The notes below the pieces were generated by a model. The model was not told the DNA's origin and made no database searches. It saw nothing but the letters and a program-made list of their open reading frames with translations. This document shows, piece after piece, positions 22,531-32,507 of a stretch of DNA of 64,000 nucleotides. Position 1 is the stretch's first letter. Every line of letters begins with the position of its first letter. The position numbers were made by a program, and so were the translations under genes. This DNA is from Allomyces arbusculus (Eukaryota; Blastocladiomycota; Blastocladiomycetes; Blastocladiales; Blastocladiaceae), in NCBI GenBank assembly GCA_027604705.1, contig JADHYV010000026.1:124001-188000 (forward strand). Direction: 5' to 3'.

Positions 22531-22885
22531 GCTCGCTGTCGCTTGGTCACTCGGCCCTTCCCCTGCATGTTTCCTCCCTCCCTCTCTTTATTCGTGTGTC
22601 CGGAGTGTTTATTTCTTGCCTAGTCTACGTGGCCGTCTGCGTTATTTATACACCAGTCTACCTTTTTTTGTGCCGGTCGTCGTTGATTGCTTTCAGGTCG
22701 TCGTCGTTGATGAATGTGCTAAGTGTCAGTGCAGCCGAACGCAGAGAGCACCAGAGTTGGGCTGGCAAGGTCAAACCATCCTCTTCAGCATTTGCCAGTG
22801 TACCCATCTTTCATCGTCTCCTCGCCCGTCGCTCCTTCCTGCACGGTCCAAGTCCCTGCACGGCACCCGCACAGCACTCTCCACC
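22531..22885. other. Intergenic region
   Basis: About 355 bp between NOP58 and the next plus-strand gene. It is less GC-rich and T-rich, consistent with a 3' UTR plus promoter. No coding supported. Confidence 0.4.
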
Positions 22886-25033
22886 ATGGCGGCGCACGTT
22901 CAAGAGCGCCGCCGGCGCCGCACGAGCATCGACCATCGCCGCCGCGGGTCGACTTCCAGTACCGCATCTGACATTGTTGGCAGCCCGACCAGTCCGTCGG
23001 CCGTGCGCCGTATCCAGAACCCAAGTACGCCGCGGTCGGCTTCGCTGCATGCGGCCTCGCCCGACAGGACGCCCAAGGCGTCCGAGTACGCCGCGACTAG
23101 GTCGCGAGTCGCCGACACTGATGCGACCCCCGTGAGGGCGCCGGCAACGCCTTCGCGGGTGGTGGAACTGGACGAGGACGAGAACGTTGACCCGTCTTCG
23201 CCATTGGTGCCGCCCGCGCGCGTGCAATTCGCACACGCTGTGGAAGCGTCTTCGGTGCCGTCGACCCCACCGCCACGGCGCTCTGCCAAGGACGACGAAG
23301 ACGAGGACCAGTTCTTTAGCACTCCCGCACACGACCCAACCGGCGACGACGATTTCGGCGCGTCCATCCCGGTCGAAATGTGCACCGGGTCGACCCCCGA
23401 GGTCACGAATTTCCTACAAGACCTGGCCGACGCACTTGTCCTGATCAAGGGCTCGCTCGATACCTGGGAATACGACGACCGCGACCCGACGCTCTACCAC
23501 CAATTCGCGGCCGAGGCCGACGTCGCGCTCTACTCGGTCCTGAACACGCCGCACGACGACTGGACGCCTGACCAAATCGTCGAGGTGCTCGCGAGCGCCG
23601 ATAATTTGATTGCCACGTTTCTCGCGTACCCGGACATGTGTGCGGCCGTGATCTTGCCGCAGTTCCGGATGGCGTTCCCGACTCCGGCATTTGCAAGGGC
23701 TCTGCTCGATTGGACCCGTGGGGCCCCCGGTGGCAGCGAGGAGGCCGATGAAGACGTGCAGCTGGTCGCGTGGATCGCCGGGCGTGCAAATAAGCCGAGC
23801 GACTTGGTGCTCGTCGGCGAAGTGGCTGCGGCCGTCTACGTCCAATCCGCACACGGCGCGCGGGCCACGCTTGCCCCATCGGTCCCCGAATTCCGGTCGA
23901 CGCACGCACTGGCGTCCCCATTCCCAACCGACCTCGTCGCGCACTTCCGCTCGGTCGCGCGCGCCGCCGCCGGATGGAACCCGCTGTGTTTTGCGACGTT
24001 CCTCGCCGGGTTCCTGGAACTCTTGCCGACGACCGTAGCCATGGCCGACTTTCTCGTGCAATCTTTCCCCACGCTCACCGACTACGAATCCGTGCACGGC
24101 GATTTCGCGCTCATGTTACGCGAGCTCGAGTCCCTCCCGCTCTCTCCGATCGGCGACTTCCCCGCGTTCCTGCGGCACGTGCTCGCGCAACTGACCCCGA
24201 TCGAATCGACCGAACTGGCCCTGTTCCTCGGTGTGCCCGTCCCGTCGCCACACGCGAGTCCCGCGTCGGTCCTGGACCCGACCCGGCCGGAAATCGCGCG
24301 GTACCGCGCAAACGCCCTTGTCACCGGCTCGGCTCCATTGCACGTGCGGCTCGCGCTGGATCTGGTCAGTCCGACGCGGCACGTCCCGGCGGCCCTGAGT
24401 CTGATGCGTTTTGGGTACGAGAATGCGTTGTTACACGCGTTCCAGTACCGCATGTCGTGCCGGTTGAATGACTGGCGCGGGTTCGATGCGCCGCGGGACG
24501 CGATGGTGAAGATTGCCGAAACGGTGAAGGGGACGGCGGATGGGATGCTGGGGGGCGGGGACGGTGGGGACGATGATCGGTTGGTGGCCGCGTTGTTTGC
24601 GGCACTGCCGACGCTCGAGTTTGGGTTCTTGGAGCCGAATGAGGTGGATGAGGCCGAGAAGGCCGTCTTGCCTGTTGGGCGCGCGCAGAGCGAGGATGTG
24701 GGGGATGGGATTGATGATGATGATGATGACTTGTCGACGGTGCGCCCACCCGGGTCGCGGAGTGCCGCGCACGAGAGCAGTCACCATCACGACGAGGACG
24801 CCGAGGAACGGCGCCGCGAGTTGGCGGATATGGACGCGGTCGATTGGGATAAGTTTGAGGCATTGGCCGATCTGGGTGAAGGGCACGGTGGCGATGGCGA
24901 GGTCGCCTACGACGACGATTTCCTGCGGCTGTGCCTGAACCAGATTGAAATGGCCGATGGCAACCTCGACGAGGTGGATTTGGATGGGCTGGTGGATGAG
25001 TTGTTGCGGCGCGATGGCAAGGAGGTGGATTGA
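22886..25033 (+). CDS. Uncharacterised 715-residue protein, helical with acidic C-terminus
   Basis: I do not recognise this protein. Single exon. The start at 22886 (MAAHVQERRRRR) follows a leader and gives 715 residues. Residues 1-150 are disordered: basic at the start, then rich in Ser, Pro, Thr and Ala with SP/TP sites, so phospho-regulation is plausible. Residues ~165-560 look like a compact all-helical domain (VTNFLQDLADALVLIKG, WTPDQIVEVLASADNLIATF, WNPLCFATFLAGFLELLP, HVRLALDLVSPTRHVPAALS). The last ~120 residues are acidic with runs of Asp/Glu and histidines, ending in another helical piece (DDFLRLCLNQIEMADGNLDE). No transmembrane segment or catalytic motif is seen. The unbroken frame and strong third-position GC bias support a real gene; function unknown. 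Confidence 0.8.
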   Translation: MAAHVQERRRRRTSIDHRRRGSTSSTASDIVGSPTSPSAVRRIQNPSTPRSASLHAASPDRTPKASEYAATRSRVADTDATPVRAPATPSRVVELDEDENVDPSSPLVPPARVQFAHAVEASSVPSTPPPRRSAKDDEDEDQFFSTPAHDPTGDDDFGASIPVEMCTGSTPEVTNFLQDLADALVLIKGSLDTWEYDDRDPTLYHQFAAEADVALYSVLNTPHDDWTPDQIVEVLASADNLIATFLAYPDMCAAVILPQFRMAFPTPAFARALLDWTRGAPGGSEEADEDVQLVAWIAGRANKPSDLVLVGEVAAAVYVQSAHGARATLAPSVPEFRSTHALASPFPTDLVAHFRSVARAAAGWNPLCFATFLAGFLELLPTTVAMADFLVQSFPTLTDYESVHGDFALMLRELESLPLSPIGDFPAFLRHVLAQLTPIESTELALFLGVPVPSPHASPASVLDPTRPEIARYRANALVTGSAPLHVRLALDLVSPTRHVPAALSLMRFGYENALLHAFQYRMSCRLNDWRGFDAPRDAMVKIAETVKGTADGMLGGGDGGDDDRLVAALFAALPTLEFGFLEPNEVDEAEKAVLPVGRAQSEDVGDGIDDDDDDLSTVRPPGSRSAAHESSHHHDEDAEERRRELADMDAVDWDKFEALADLGEGHGGDGEVAYDDDFLRLCLNQIEMADGNLDEVDLDGLVDELLRRDGKEVD

Positions 25034-25156
25034 TGTGGATCGTGATCTTGAGTTTATATTTGGCGGTGCGGGCGTGCTTTGAGAGTGTTGTTCGGGCATC
25101 GGTTGCGAGCGTGGCATTGCACATAGATTTTCGTTGGCCTTGTCAATGTCGCGTCT

Positions 25157-27163
25157 TTATTCGTTGTCGTCCGAGTCCGACAAATCGATCAACACGTCGC
25201 CGCCGTGGCCACCATTTCCACCCGTTCCGCCCAGGAATGGTGCCGTCTTGCTGTCATCCGGCCTGCGCGTCCGTTTCGGGTCGCGCTCCAGCTCTGGTTC
25301 CTCAGACGCATCGCGCTTTTCTGGGCGCGACGCGGCCGCGACTAAATCGGTCTCGGTGGAGCTTGCAGTCCTGCTCGGCCCTTTTCTCACGCTTGCTGCC
25401 GCCGCCGACTTGCGCAAGAACCCGTTCTGCCGTGCACGCGCTTGCATCAGTGCCGACACGGTGGCCTCAACGCGCTCTTTTTCGCGCTGCATGCGCTCGT
25501 CGTGCGCGGCCGGGTCTGCAATTCGCCGCCATCGTCAGTAACCTGCATTTTGCAAAATCAAGGAGCACGAACTGACACGCACCTTGCATCCCCTCCTCTG
25601 CAATATTCCTCGATCGACGCAGGTATTGCGCGCCGACACTGCCGCACTTGGCCACGGCCTGTCTACAAACGCCCAACACGATCAGTCTCTTCTCCGCCCC
25701 CCACACCTACCTTACAACCGCAACATACTCAATCAACTTCTTCCTTGCCGCACTCGTCGCAACCGCCGCCCCCCTCCTCGACTCGGCCGCCGCAACTACC
25801 CGTTCACCCCACCAGTACTGCGCACGCGCAATCGGGTCGGCCGCGCCGGACTTCGCGTCGGGCGCGCCGGCAATCGTCATGGGTACGGTCGCTGACCCGG
25901 ACAGCTCCATGCGCCGGTTGAGCGACGCGCGCACGCGCGCGAGTTCGTGGATTTCGCAGTGCGCGTCGTTGATCCCCGCGTTGTTGGGGCGTAGGGTGGA
26001 CCGAGGGCACGAAGGGGTCGCGCATCGCCGCAGGTCTGGGGTGCGCCCGAGGATCGGGAGGTGGGTCGCGCGTAGGGCGATGGCGGGTGGGGCCGATGGC
26101 TAGGATGGGTGGAGAAGGGAGGGTGAGTGGTCAGCCTCGAATTGGGAAGGGGGAGGAAAGGGAAGGGAGCGGACCTGCAGCGCGCTTAACGGGATCGGGT
26201 CGCGCACGACGACAACGTGGCCTTCGCGCCAGGGGACGTATTCGTCGACGACTACGTTCTCCACTACCGGTGGCGGCGCGGTCAACTCGGCCGTGGTCGT
26301 CTCTGCTGCAGCCTCCGCGGGATTGGACGCCGGTGTTGGCGTCGCCCCCTCATCCGACCTCGCCGTCTTCTTCTTCCGCTCGCCCTTCTTGCGTACAATA
26401 AACGCCAACACCAGCGCCTCGCTCGCACCCGGCGCTAGCATTTGCACGACTGCGGCAAACGGGCCATCGGCGCGCTTATCCACACGCGTCACGACCCCCA
26501 CCGAGATCACGTCCGCAAGCGGTGTGGGTTTTCCGGCGCCGCGATTTGCGCGCGGCAAATCGTGCAGCGCGTGGTAGGTAATACCCTTGGGCCGCGCTGA
26601 TTCGAGCCCGAGGGTGTTGGTCGGAGCATTGGAACGGGGCGAGGCGCGCAGGATGGTCGATGGGTCGGCGCCGTAAATGTGCCGTGTCCAGTCGGAGGTG
26701 CTGGCCGAGGCCACGGATTTGCTGGAATGGGAGCGAAAGAGGGATGGGTGAGGAGAAGGGCAGGAGAGGAACGGGAGCAGGTGGAGAAGACAGACCGGAA
26801 CCGGATTTGGCTCAGGGGCTCGACGACAAAGTCGTGGTCGTCGCCATCGGCGGCGCGAGAAGGTGCAGCGGCCGTGCTTGGTCGTGCTGGCATCGAGCCG
26901 CGAGACCGTGCTACAGTTGCCGAGGCCGTCGCTGCAACCAGTGCTGCTGGGGCAGCAGCACCGCGTACTGGCACGATATCATCTCCACCCAGTTTGGACA
27001 TGACTATCGGAATGTTACGGCGCAGCCAGTCGGCTCTTGGTGATGGTGCCGCTGCTGCAGCATTCGAGGGAGCTGAACTTGGAGTTTCCGGTGCGGGCGG
27101 CAGCGAGCTGGCGGGCGCGCAGACTTCCGTCGGTTCCGCGGGTGCAGCAGTGCTGGTATCCAT
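25157..27163 (-). CDS. Mcm10/Cdc23-like replication protein
   Basis: Mcm10 links the CMG helicase to DNA polymerase alpha during replication initiation. Five exons on the minus strand: about 26802-27163, 26175-26721, 25729-26099, 25583-25662 and 25157-25515. Every intron has GT-AG ends and compatible phase (intron lengths 80, 75, 66 and 67 bp); about 573 residues. The middle looks like the Mcm10 OB-fold (PLADVISVGVVTRVDKRA, EALVLAFIVRKKGE, WREGHVVVVRDPIPLSAL). It is directly followed by LPILGRTPDLRRC and a putative CCCH zinc finger, C-x4-C-x17-C-x2-H, ending AHCEIHELARVR. In Mcm10 the OB-fold is likewise followed by such a finger. The C-terminus has a charged coiled-coil segment (ERMQREKERVEATVSALMQ) and an acidic end. 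The assignment rests on domain order and weak similarity; the first-exon donor has two equivalent choices. Confidence 0.6.
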
Positions 27164-27562
27164 TGTTGAGGAAGAAGGCTCGCAGGTGAGCAGCGTCGCT
27201 GAGGCGCCGTCGTTGTCGCCTGCCGTCGATATTGGTCGCGGCTGCACGACCAAGTCCGTCCCGCGTGCGGTGGGCCGTCACGCGCAACTCATGCCCAGCA
27301 CAAGCTGCCGCGCGAGACGCTTCTGCCTTGGCACGTGCGACGCAGCAAGCGCGTTTTCGGTTGTGTTCGTTTGTTCGTTTTGGTTGGCACGTCAACAACC
27401 GACGACGACCACCACCCGCACCCGCTGCCTCGACGGCTTCTTCAACAACGCGAACGACAACGACCCGCAAGTTCTCTGTCCTGTCCACCTGCAGCGATCG
27501 CCGCCAGCGCTCATCCAAGATCACGCATCGCGCCCGAACCCGACCATCCACCAACCTGCACC
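27164..27562. other. Divergent promoter region
   Basis: About 400 bp lie between the start codons of the Mcm10-like gene (-) and the small unknown gene (+). No coding supported. Confidence 0.4.
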
Positions 27563-28276
27563 ATGACCAGTTCTGATCCGGCCACGATCACCGACCCGCA
27601 CGCCCTCGCAGACCGACTGCAAGCCCTCTCCACCGCACTCCGACAACAAGCCGCGCAGCGACCCGCCTACGAGCCCTCGTCGTGCGCGTCGTGCATTGCC
27701 GCCTGCCGCAACTTTGTGCGGCTCACCTACGGCCTGCGCGAGTTTAACGGCAACGCACCCGATTCTACGACCGTGGTCACGCGCCGCGCATCGATTCCGT
27801 GGCGACGGACCGTGCGCGACGAGTACGGGCGGCCGATCGATGTGGACGTCGCTGTCGGTACTGGTGGCAGCACGACTAGCAGGCGCGAGGATGACCAGGA
27901 CTGGACGTTGGGCTTGTGGCGCGAGCTGAATGCGGCGACGCGCGGGATGTGGGATATGGTGAGCGAGACGTGGACGAGTTCGGCGGCCGTTTATGTACGG
28001 GTCGTCAGTGTCTCACGTCGAAACGTCATTCAAGATTGCTCACCTCTCCTCGACTAACACTAGGATTACAAGATGTGTCTTGCCGACTGCATTGACGACC
28101 AGGCCAAAGTGTACTCGGCTGCCGTGACGAGCTGCGTGCAGCGCGCGTCCTCCGAGTCGGACTTGGCCGCGTGCGAGCGCATCGCACGCGAGTCGGAAGA
28201 GTTTCGGCGGCTGGAAGGTGAAGTGCGCCGGCTCGAGGCACAGGTGCTCAACAGCACGAGTACGCGCGGCAACTAA
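27563..28276 (+). CDS. Uncharacterised 214-residue protein with Cys motifs
   Basis: Not recognised. Exons 27563-27994 and 28064-28276, with a 69 bp intron (GTACGG...CACTAG) containing a textbook ACTAAC branch site just before the acceptor; phase 0. Residues ~38-46 carry CASCIAAC. Exon 2 opens with DYKMCLADCIDDQAKVYSAA and further cysteines (SCVQ, AACERI), followed by a predicted coiled coil (EEFRRLEGEVRRLEAQVL). The spaced cysteines recall small intermembrane-space or metal-binding proteins with CX3C-type pairs, but the spacing does not fit the twin CX3C or CX9C patterns. No signal or membrane segment is obvious. The gene model is good; function unknown. Confidence 0.7.
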
Positions 28277-28585
28277 AGAGCTGAGGAAGTGCTGAGGTCG
28301 AGCGCATCGATCGCGCAGTTGTAGTCGTAGATGAATCCATACCTCTTGATCTATGTGTTGGTGGTGCTGTGCTCCTCCCTCTCTCATCCCGTCTCGGCCG
28401 ACCTGTCAGAAATCCGATTTCAACGTGTTGGCATTGAGAACACTGTGACATGAAAGCGAAACGAGGAAAAATCGAGGTGGACCGCACCCAACAGCAACAC
28501 AACAGCAACAGCAACAAGACAAGACCAAAATCCAAGTGCAACCGAAAAACGAACCCAGCGCCCCAAAAAAAGGATTTGACCAACC
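28277..28585. other. Convergent intergenic region
   Basis: About 310 bp between the stop codons of two converging genes. It contains A-rich and CAACA-rich stretches on the plus strand and no supported coding. Confidence 0.4.
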
Positions 28586-30376
28586 TTACATCTCCTGGCC
28601 CATATCCTCAGGCGGCGCCTGCTGCTGTTGCGGCGCGCGCGTCTCCTTCTTCGACAACCCGGACACAATATCGTCCACGCGCAGCAACAGGCACGCCGAC
28701 TCGAGCGCCGTCTTGAGCGTCTGCACCTTCACGGCCGCCGGCTCCCAGATGCCGTACTTTTGCATGTCGACGACATTACCCGTGATCCCATCAATCCCAA
28801 AAGACGACGCGCCGGGGGTCCCCGCGGCATGCTTGGCACGGAGGGTCGTGAGCGTCTTGATTGCATTCCCACCGCAGTTCTGCACCAACGTGCGCGGAAT
28901 CACTTCGAGCGCGTCGGCGACCGCGCGGTACGGCCAGGCGGCAACACCCTCGATCGACTTGGCGTTTTCCGTGAGGGCCACGGCGACGGCCATTTCGGTC
29001 GCACCACCGCCAGGGCACAGGCGCGGGGCAAAGTAGACGTTGCGGGCCACGGCCATGGCGTCCTGCAAGTTGCGGTCGATTTCGTTGAGCACGTCCTTGG
29101 ACGGGCCACGCAGCAGAATCGTGCAGGCCTTGGGGTCCTTGCACCCGACCAGGAACGTAAAGTACTCGTCGCCAATCTTCTCGACCTTGAATTCGCCGCA
29201 CCGCGTGCCAACGTCCGACTCCTTGAGGTCCTCGACGCGGTTCACAATCGTGGCGCCCGTCGCGCGCGCAATGCGGTTGTTGTCGGTCTTGCGCACGCGC
29301 CGAATCGTCGTGATGTTGTTCTTGAGCAGGTAGTGCTGCGCCAAGTCCGACACGCCCTTTTCAGTGAAGACCAGGTCGGGCTTGACCGCGGCGATCCGGT
29401 CACAGAGCAGCTTGATCTGTTCCTCCTCAATTTCGAGAATGCGGTTCCAATCGGCCTCCTTGGAAATCTCGATATTCGTCTGCGACTCACCCTTCTTGTA
29501 CTCGAGCGGGCAATCCAACAGCACGATCCGCGGGTTCGTGATCTGCCGACGCATCTTCGGGTGCGTCACGTCCTTGTTGATCATGACGCCGTCGAGCACG
29601 CACGAGGTCTCGATTTCACCACCGGGGACCTTCTCGATACGCGCGTACCGCTTGATATCGACCTCAACCTTGTTCCCGCCAAGGTCCTGCGCGACGGTGC
29701 GCACGGCGTCGAGCGCCATCCCGCACATCAGGTCGGACCACCGCGAAATGAACTTGGTGCCGAGCGTCGACTTGATCAGGGCCAGCATTTCGGCGCGGTT
29801 CGTCACGTCGACGGGCTTGGCGATGCGGTCGATGGTGGCCAGCGCGTCCTCGAGCGCCTTCTTGTAAGCGGAAATGATGACGATCGGGTGGATGTTGCGC
29901 TCGAGGAAGGGCGCGGCCATGGACAGGAGCTCACCGGCTACACGGTGCAAAATTCCCTCGCGTTAGCGCTCGCGCAACCTCCCTCGCTCACAGCAACAAT
30001 CACCACGCGTACCGAGAATGATCACCGACGTCGTCCCATCGCCCACCTCCTCATCCTGCGTGCGCGCCAGCTCGATCATCGACTTGGCGGCCGGGTGCGC
30101 GACCTCGCACTCACGCAGAATGGCGTTACCGTCGTTGGTCAAGACAATGCCACCCATAGGGTCGAGCAGCATCTTGAGCATGGCCTGCGGCCCGAGGCAA
30201 GTGCGGATAATGTCGGCGACCGTCTTGCCAGCGACAATGTTCGACATTTGCGCCTTCCGCCCGCTCTCGCGCTGCTGGTTCGTGTCTAGTTGGAGGGAGA
30301 GCGGTCAGCGGCCGCGTGCGCGTCGTGGCGGCGCGGAACAGCACGCACTCATGACAATGATCGGTTGCTGCATCAT
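28586..30376 (-). CDS. CCT3: TRiC/CCT chaperonin subunit gamma
   Basis: ATP-dependent cytosolic chaperonin subunit folding actin and tubulin. Exons 30349-30376, 30013-30285 and 28586-29937 (introns of 63 and 75 bp), 550 residues, the family's usual length. The first 28 nt encode MMQQPIIVM. After splicing come NTNQQRESGRKAQMSNIVAGK and the nucleotide-binding signatures LDPMGGIVLTNDGNAILRE, HPAAKSMIELARTQDEEVGD and GDGTTSVIIL, with the catalytic Asp in VLLDCPLEYKKGESQTN and later text. The C-terminal half has LCPGGGATEMAVAVAL, typical of group II chaperonins. The match to CCT3 rather than other subunits rests on the N-terminus and the KYGIWEP and SGLSKKE segments. The start codon has a second ATG adjacent to it. 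Confidence 0.96.
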
Positions 30377-31187
30377 CTTGGCGGTGTGCGTTGGGGGGTT
30401 CGGTTCGTGGTGGTCGAGAGGGGCGGGTCGGATCACGACGGTGGCGGCGCGACGGGTGGTCGGTCGTGGGTGGAGAAGGTCGGCGACGTGACGCGCGATT
30501 GGTCCAGAACGGGTCGAGTGCGGGTAGCGGCAGCAGCGAACGCGAATCAATCCAAAGTCGGCGACAACGACGGGTTCGACAGCGACGACGACGGCAAGGC
30601 AAGGCACACTGGCGACGGCGCGACCTTGGTGGGCAATGCGAGGTTCAGGTGAACGTTGAAGGCGCACGAACGAACGTCGCGCGCGCAGGCTGATCACGGC
30701 GCGTGACCGCGGCGACTTGCGCGACACGCCTGGCAGGCCCTGCGGTGGAGGGCATTGGCTGCGATGCAGCAACGACGCACGTGGTCGCACCTGGCCGCAC
30801 CAACAACCACCGCCGCACAGGCCGTGCGGAACATTGTTCCCGTCTTACCCCCCGCCTCGTCATACCAAGGGCGTCGCGGGCTATTTGATGGGTCAGACGA
30901 TCCGACGCCGACGGCGGCCGCCAAGGAGGTTGGGACCTCTGGCCGCCGCGGCGGCTTCCTTCCCTAAAACAACGTTTTCCTCATCTTCGAGCGAGGTCTG
31001 AGTTGTGCCGGGACGGGACATTTTCCGTTGCCTTTGTTGCTGTCTTTCTTTCTTGCTCTTGGTCCGAGGATGAGACGTAAACTACAAATGTATTAGCTCT
31101 ATCTGAACTGTCGTGTGGAGCCCAAGTTTATTACCACGGTTTTTGAGGACCTGACCTGTTGCTGGCTTTATTTCCTCCGAAATTCAT
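30377..31187. other. Upstream region of CCT3, no gene seen
   Basis: About 810 bp between CCT3 (transcribed leftward from 30376) and the stop of the next minus-strand gene. It should hold the CCT3 promoter and the other gene's 3' end. Open frames overlap in all phases without protein-like features. Confidence 0.4.
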
Positions 31188-32264
31188 TCATGGCTGCGTG
31201 CCACCAAACAAGAGCGCGAACCCGTCGTCCTCGTCGTCGACCGCTGTGGCCGGCTGCGATGCCATCATGCACGTCGTGGCCGTCCAGCGGGCCCGTTTCC
31301 CACGAGACGCGTGGCGAGCGTCCACCACCTCCCCACGCGCACGTTTCTTGCCCGCCCCCGTGCGCTGCGACGACGGCGGCGACGGGAGCGGCACTGCTGC
31401 TTGCAGCGCGGCACCCGAGGTCGCGTGCGGATCGCCCGCAAAGTACGCCGCCGCGTCGAGAAAGAACGGCTCGTTGGTCCCCGGCGAGGGCGGCGCGATC
31501 GTCTCGACAACGCGCGGAGGAGGTCGGCGACACGCCATCGACACGGACGGCGCGCGTGGCCGACGCGTCGTTGTTGCCGTCACCGTAGTCTTCCCCACAC
31601 TTGATGTGCCGTCTGCTGGCTGGTACGGCAGCGATCGGCGCGCTGGCGGCCGTGAATCATTGGTGGGAGGCGCGCGCCCGCGCCGTGTCGTGGCGGAGGT
31701 CGGCGTGGCTGTGACCTTGGTGGTGGTGGTGGCGGCAGAGGGACCGGGGTCGTGGGGCACGGGCGTAGTTGTGGCCGTGGCTTCGGTTGCAGGAAACGTC
31801 GTGGACCGCCGCGTCGTCCGCCGTGCTGGGACCAGCGGCGGGTGCAGGTCCGGCAACGTGCGCGACAATGGTGGCGGTGGCGGTGGGGACACGTTCACCT
31901 GAATCGAACGCGTGCGGGCCGGTCCCGTCGTCGGCGCAAACAGCGGCGGTGGGACGGTGGCAGGCGCCGGCTCGGTGGCGGCGGGTATTGGCGCCGCGGG
32001 CGCCACCATCGCGCTCGGAGCCGGTGCCGGGTCGGGCGCCGCTGCCGCCGCCGCGGTGGACGCAGCCAGGGTAGCGAGCCGCGCAAGCACCGGCTCGAGC
32101 GGCGCGAGAGCGCGCACGGTCTGGGCCAGCCGTGTGACGACGGGCTCGATCACGTCAAGTTCAGCGTGGAGGGCTTGCAGGCGCAGCGCGACGCGGCGCG
32201 CCTCGAGCGAGAGCGACGGCGCGGAGGTGTGCGCAGGCGCGGCAGCGGCGGCGGTCGGGTCCAT
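31188..32264 (-). CDS. Uncharacterised 358-residue Pro/Ala/Thr-rich protein
   Basis: Not recognised. A single exon starting MDPTAAAAAP at 32264 gives 358 residues; the frame is open further upstream but that part looks like leader. Residues ~20-65 form a heptad-patterned helix (LSLEARRVALRLQALHAELD, then VTRLAQTVRALAPLEPVLAR). The rest is low complexity: Pro, Ala and Thr with basic patches, then a short conserved-looking end (TNEPFFLDAAAYFAG, EDDGFALLFGG). The single N-terminal helical segment plus disordered tail resembles small kinetochore or adaptor proteins, but nothing allows a name. It could be nuclear, given the basic clusters (GKKRARGE, RGKRARW). Confidence 0.6.
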   Translation of the reverse strand: MDPTAAAAAPAHTSAPSLSLEARRVALRLQALHAELDVIEPVVTRLAQTVRALAPLEPVLARLATLAASTAAAAAAPDPAPAPSAMVAPAAPIPAATEPAPATVPPPLFAPTTGPARTRSIQVNVSPPPPPPLSRTLPDLHPPLVPARRTTRRSTTFPATEATATTTPVPHDPGPSAATTTTKVTATPTSATTRRGRAPPTNDSRPPARRSLPYQPADGTSSVGKTTVTATTTRRPRAPSVSMACRRPPPRVVETIAPPSPGTNEPFFLDAAAYFAGDPHATSGAALQAAVPLPSPPSSQRTGAGKKRARGEVVDARHASRGKRARWTATTCMMASQPATAVDDEDDGFALLFGGTQP

Positions 32265-32507
32265 GCTTGGCGAGCGGCGACGTGTGTTGGAGAGAGAGTG
32301 GACGGCCGGAGCGGCATCGTGGAGGAGGGGCCTGATGCGTCTTCTGATGGCCCGGCTGGCCATAAATTGCAACGAACCAGACCCTCCTTGTCGCGCTCGC
32401 TCACCCACCGCTTTCCCGGTCCAATAAACTTTGGTAAATACGAGCTAGACCTATTCCCCGCGCGTCTGCCAAGTCGCCCAACCCCTCCCAGTCCTCTCCA
32501 CCTCGTC

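Noticed and set aside
21968-22885. A 1021-codon frame starting inside NOP58 and continuing into the 715-residue gene
   Set aside because: The part overlapping NOP58 is an off-frame shadow rich in Arg/Ser; the real gene starts at 22886, where codon bias and protein-like text begin.
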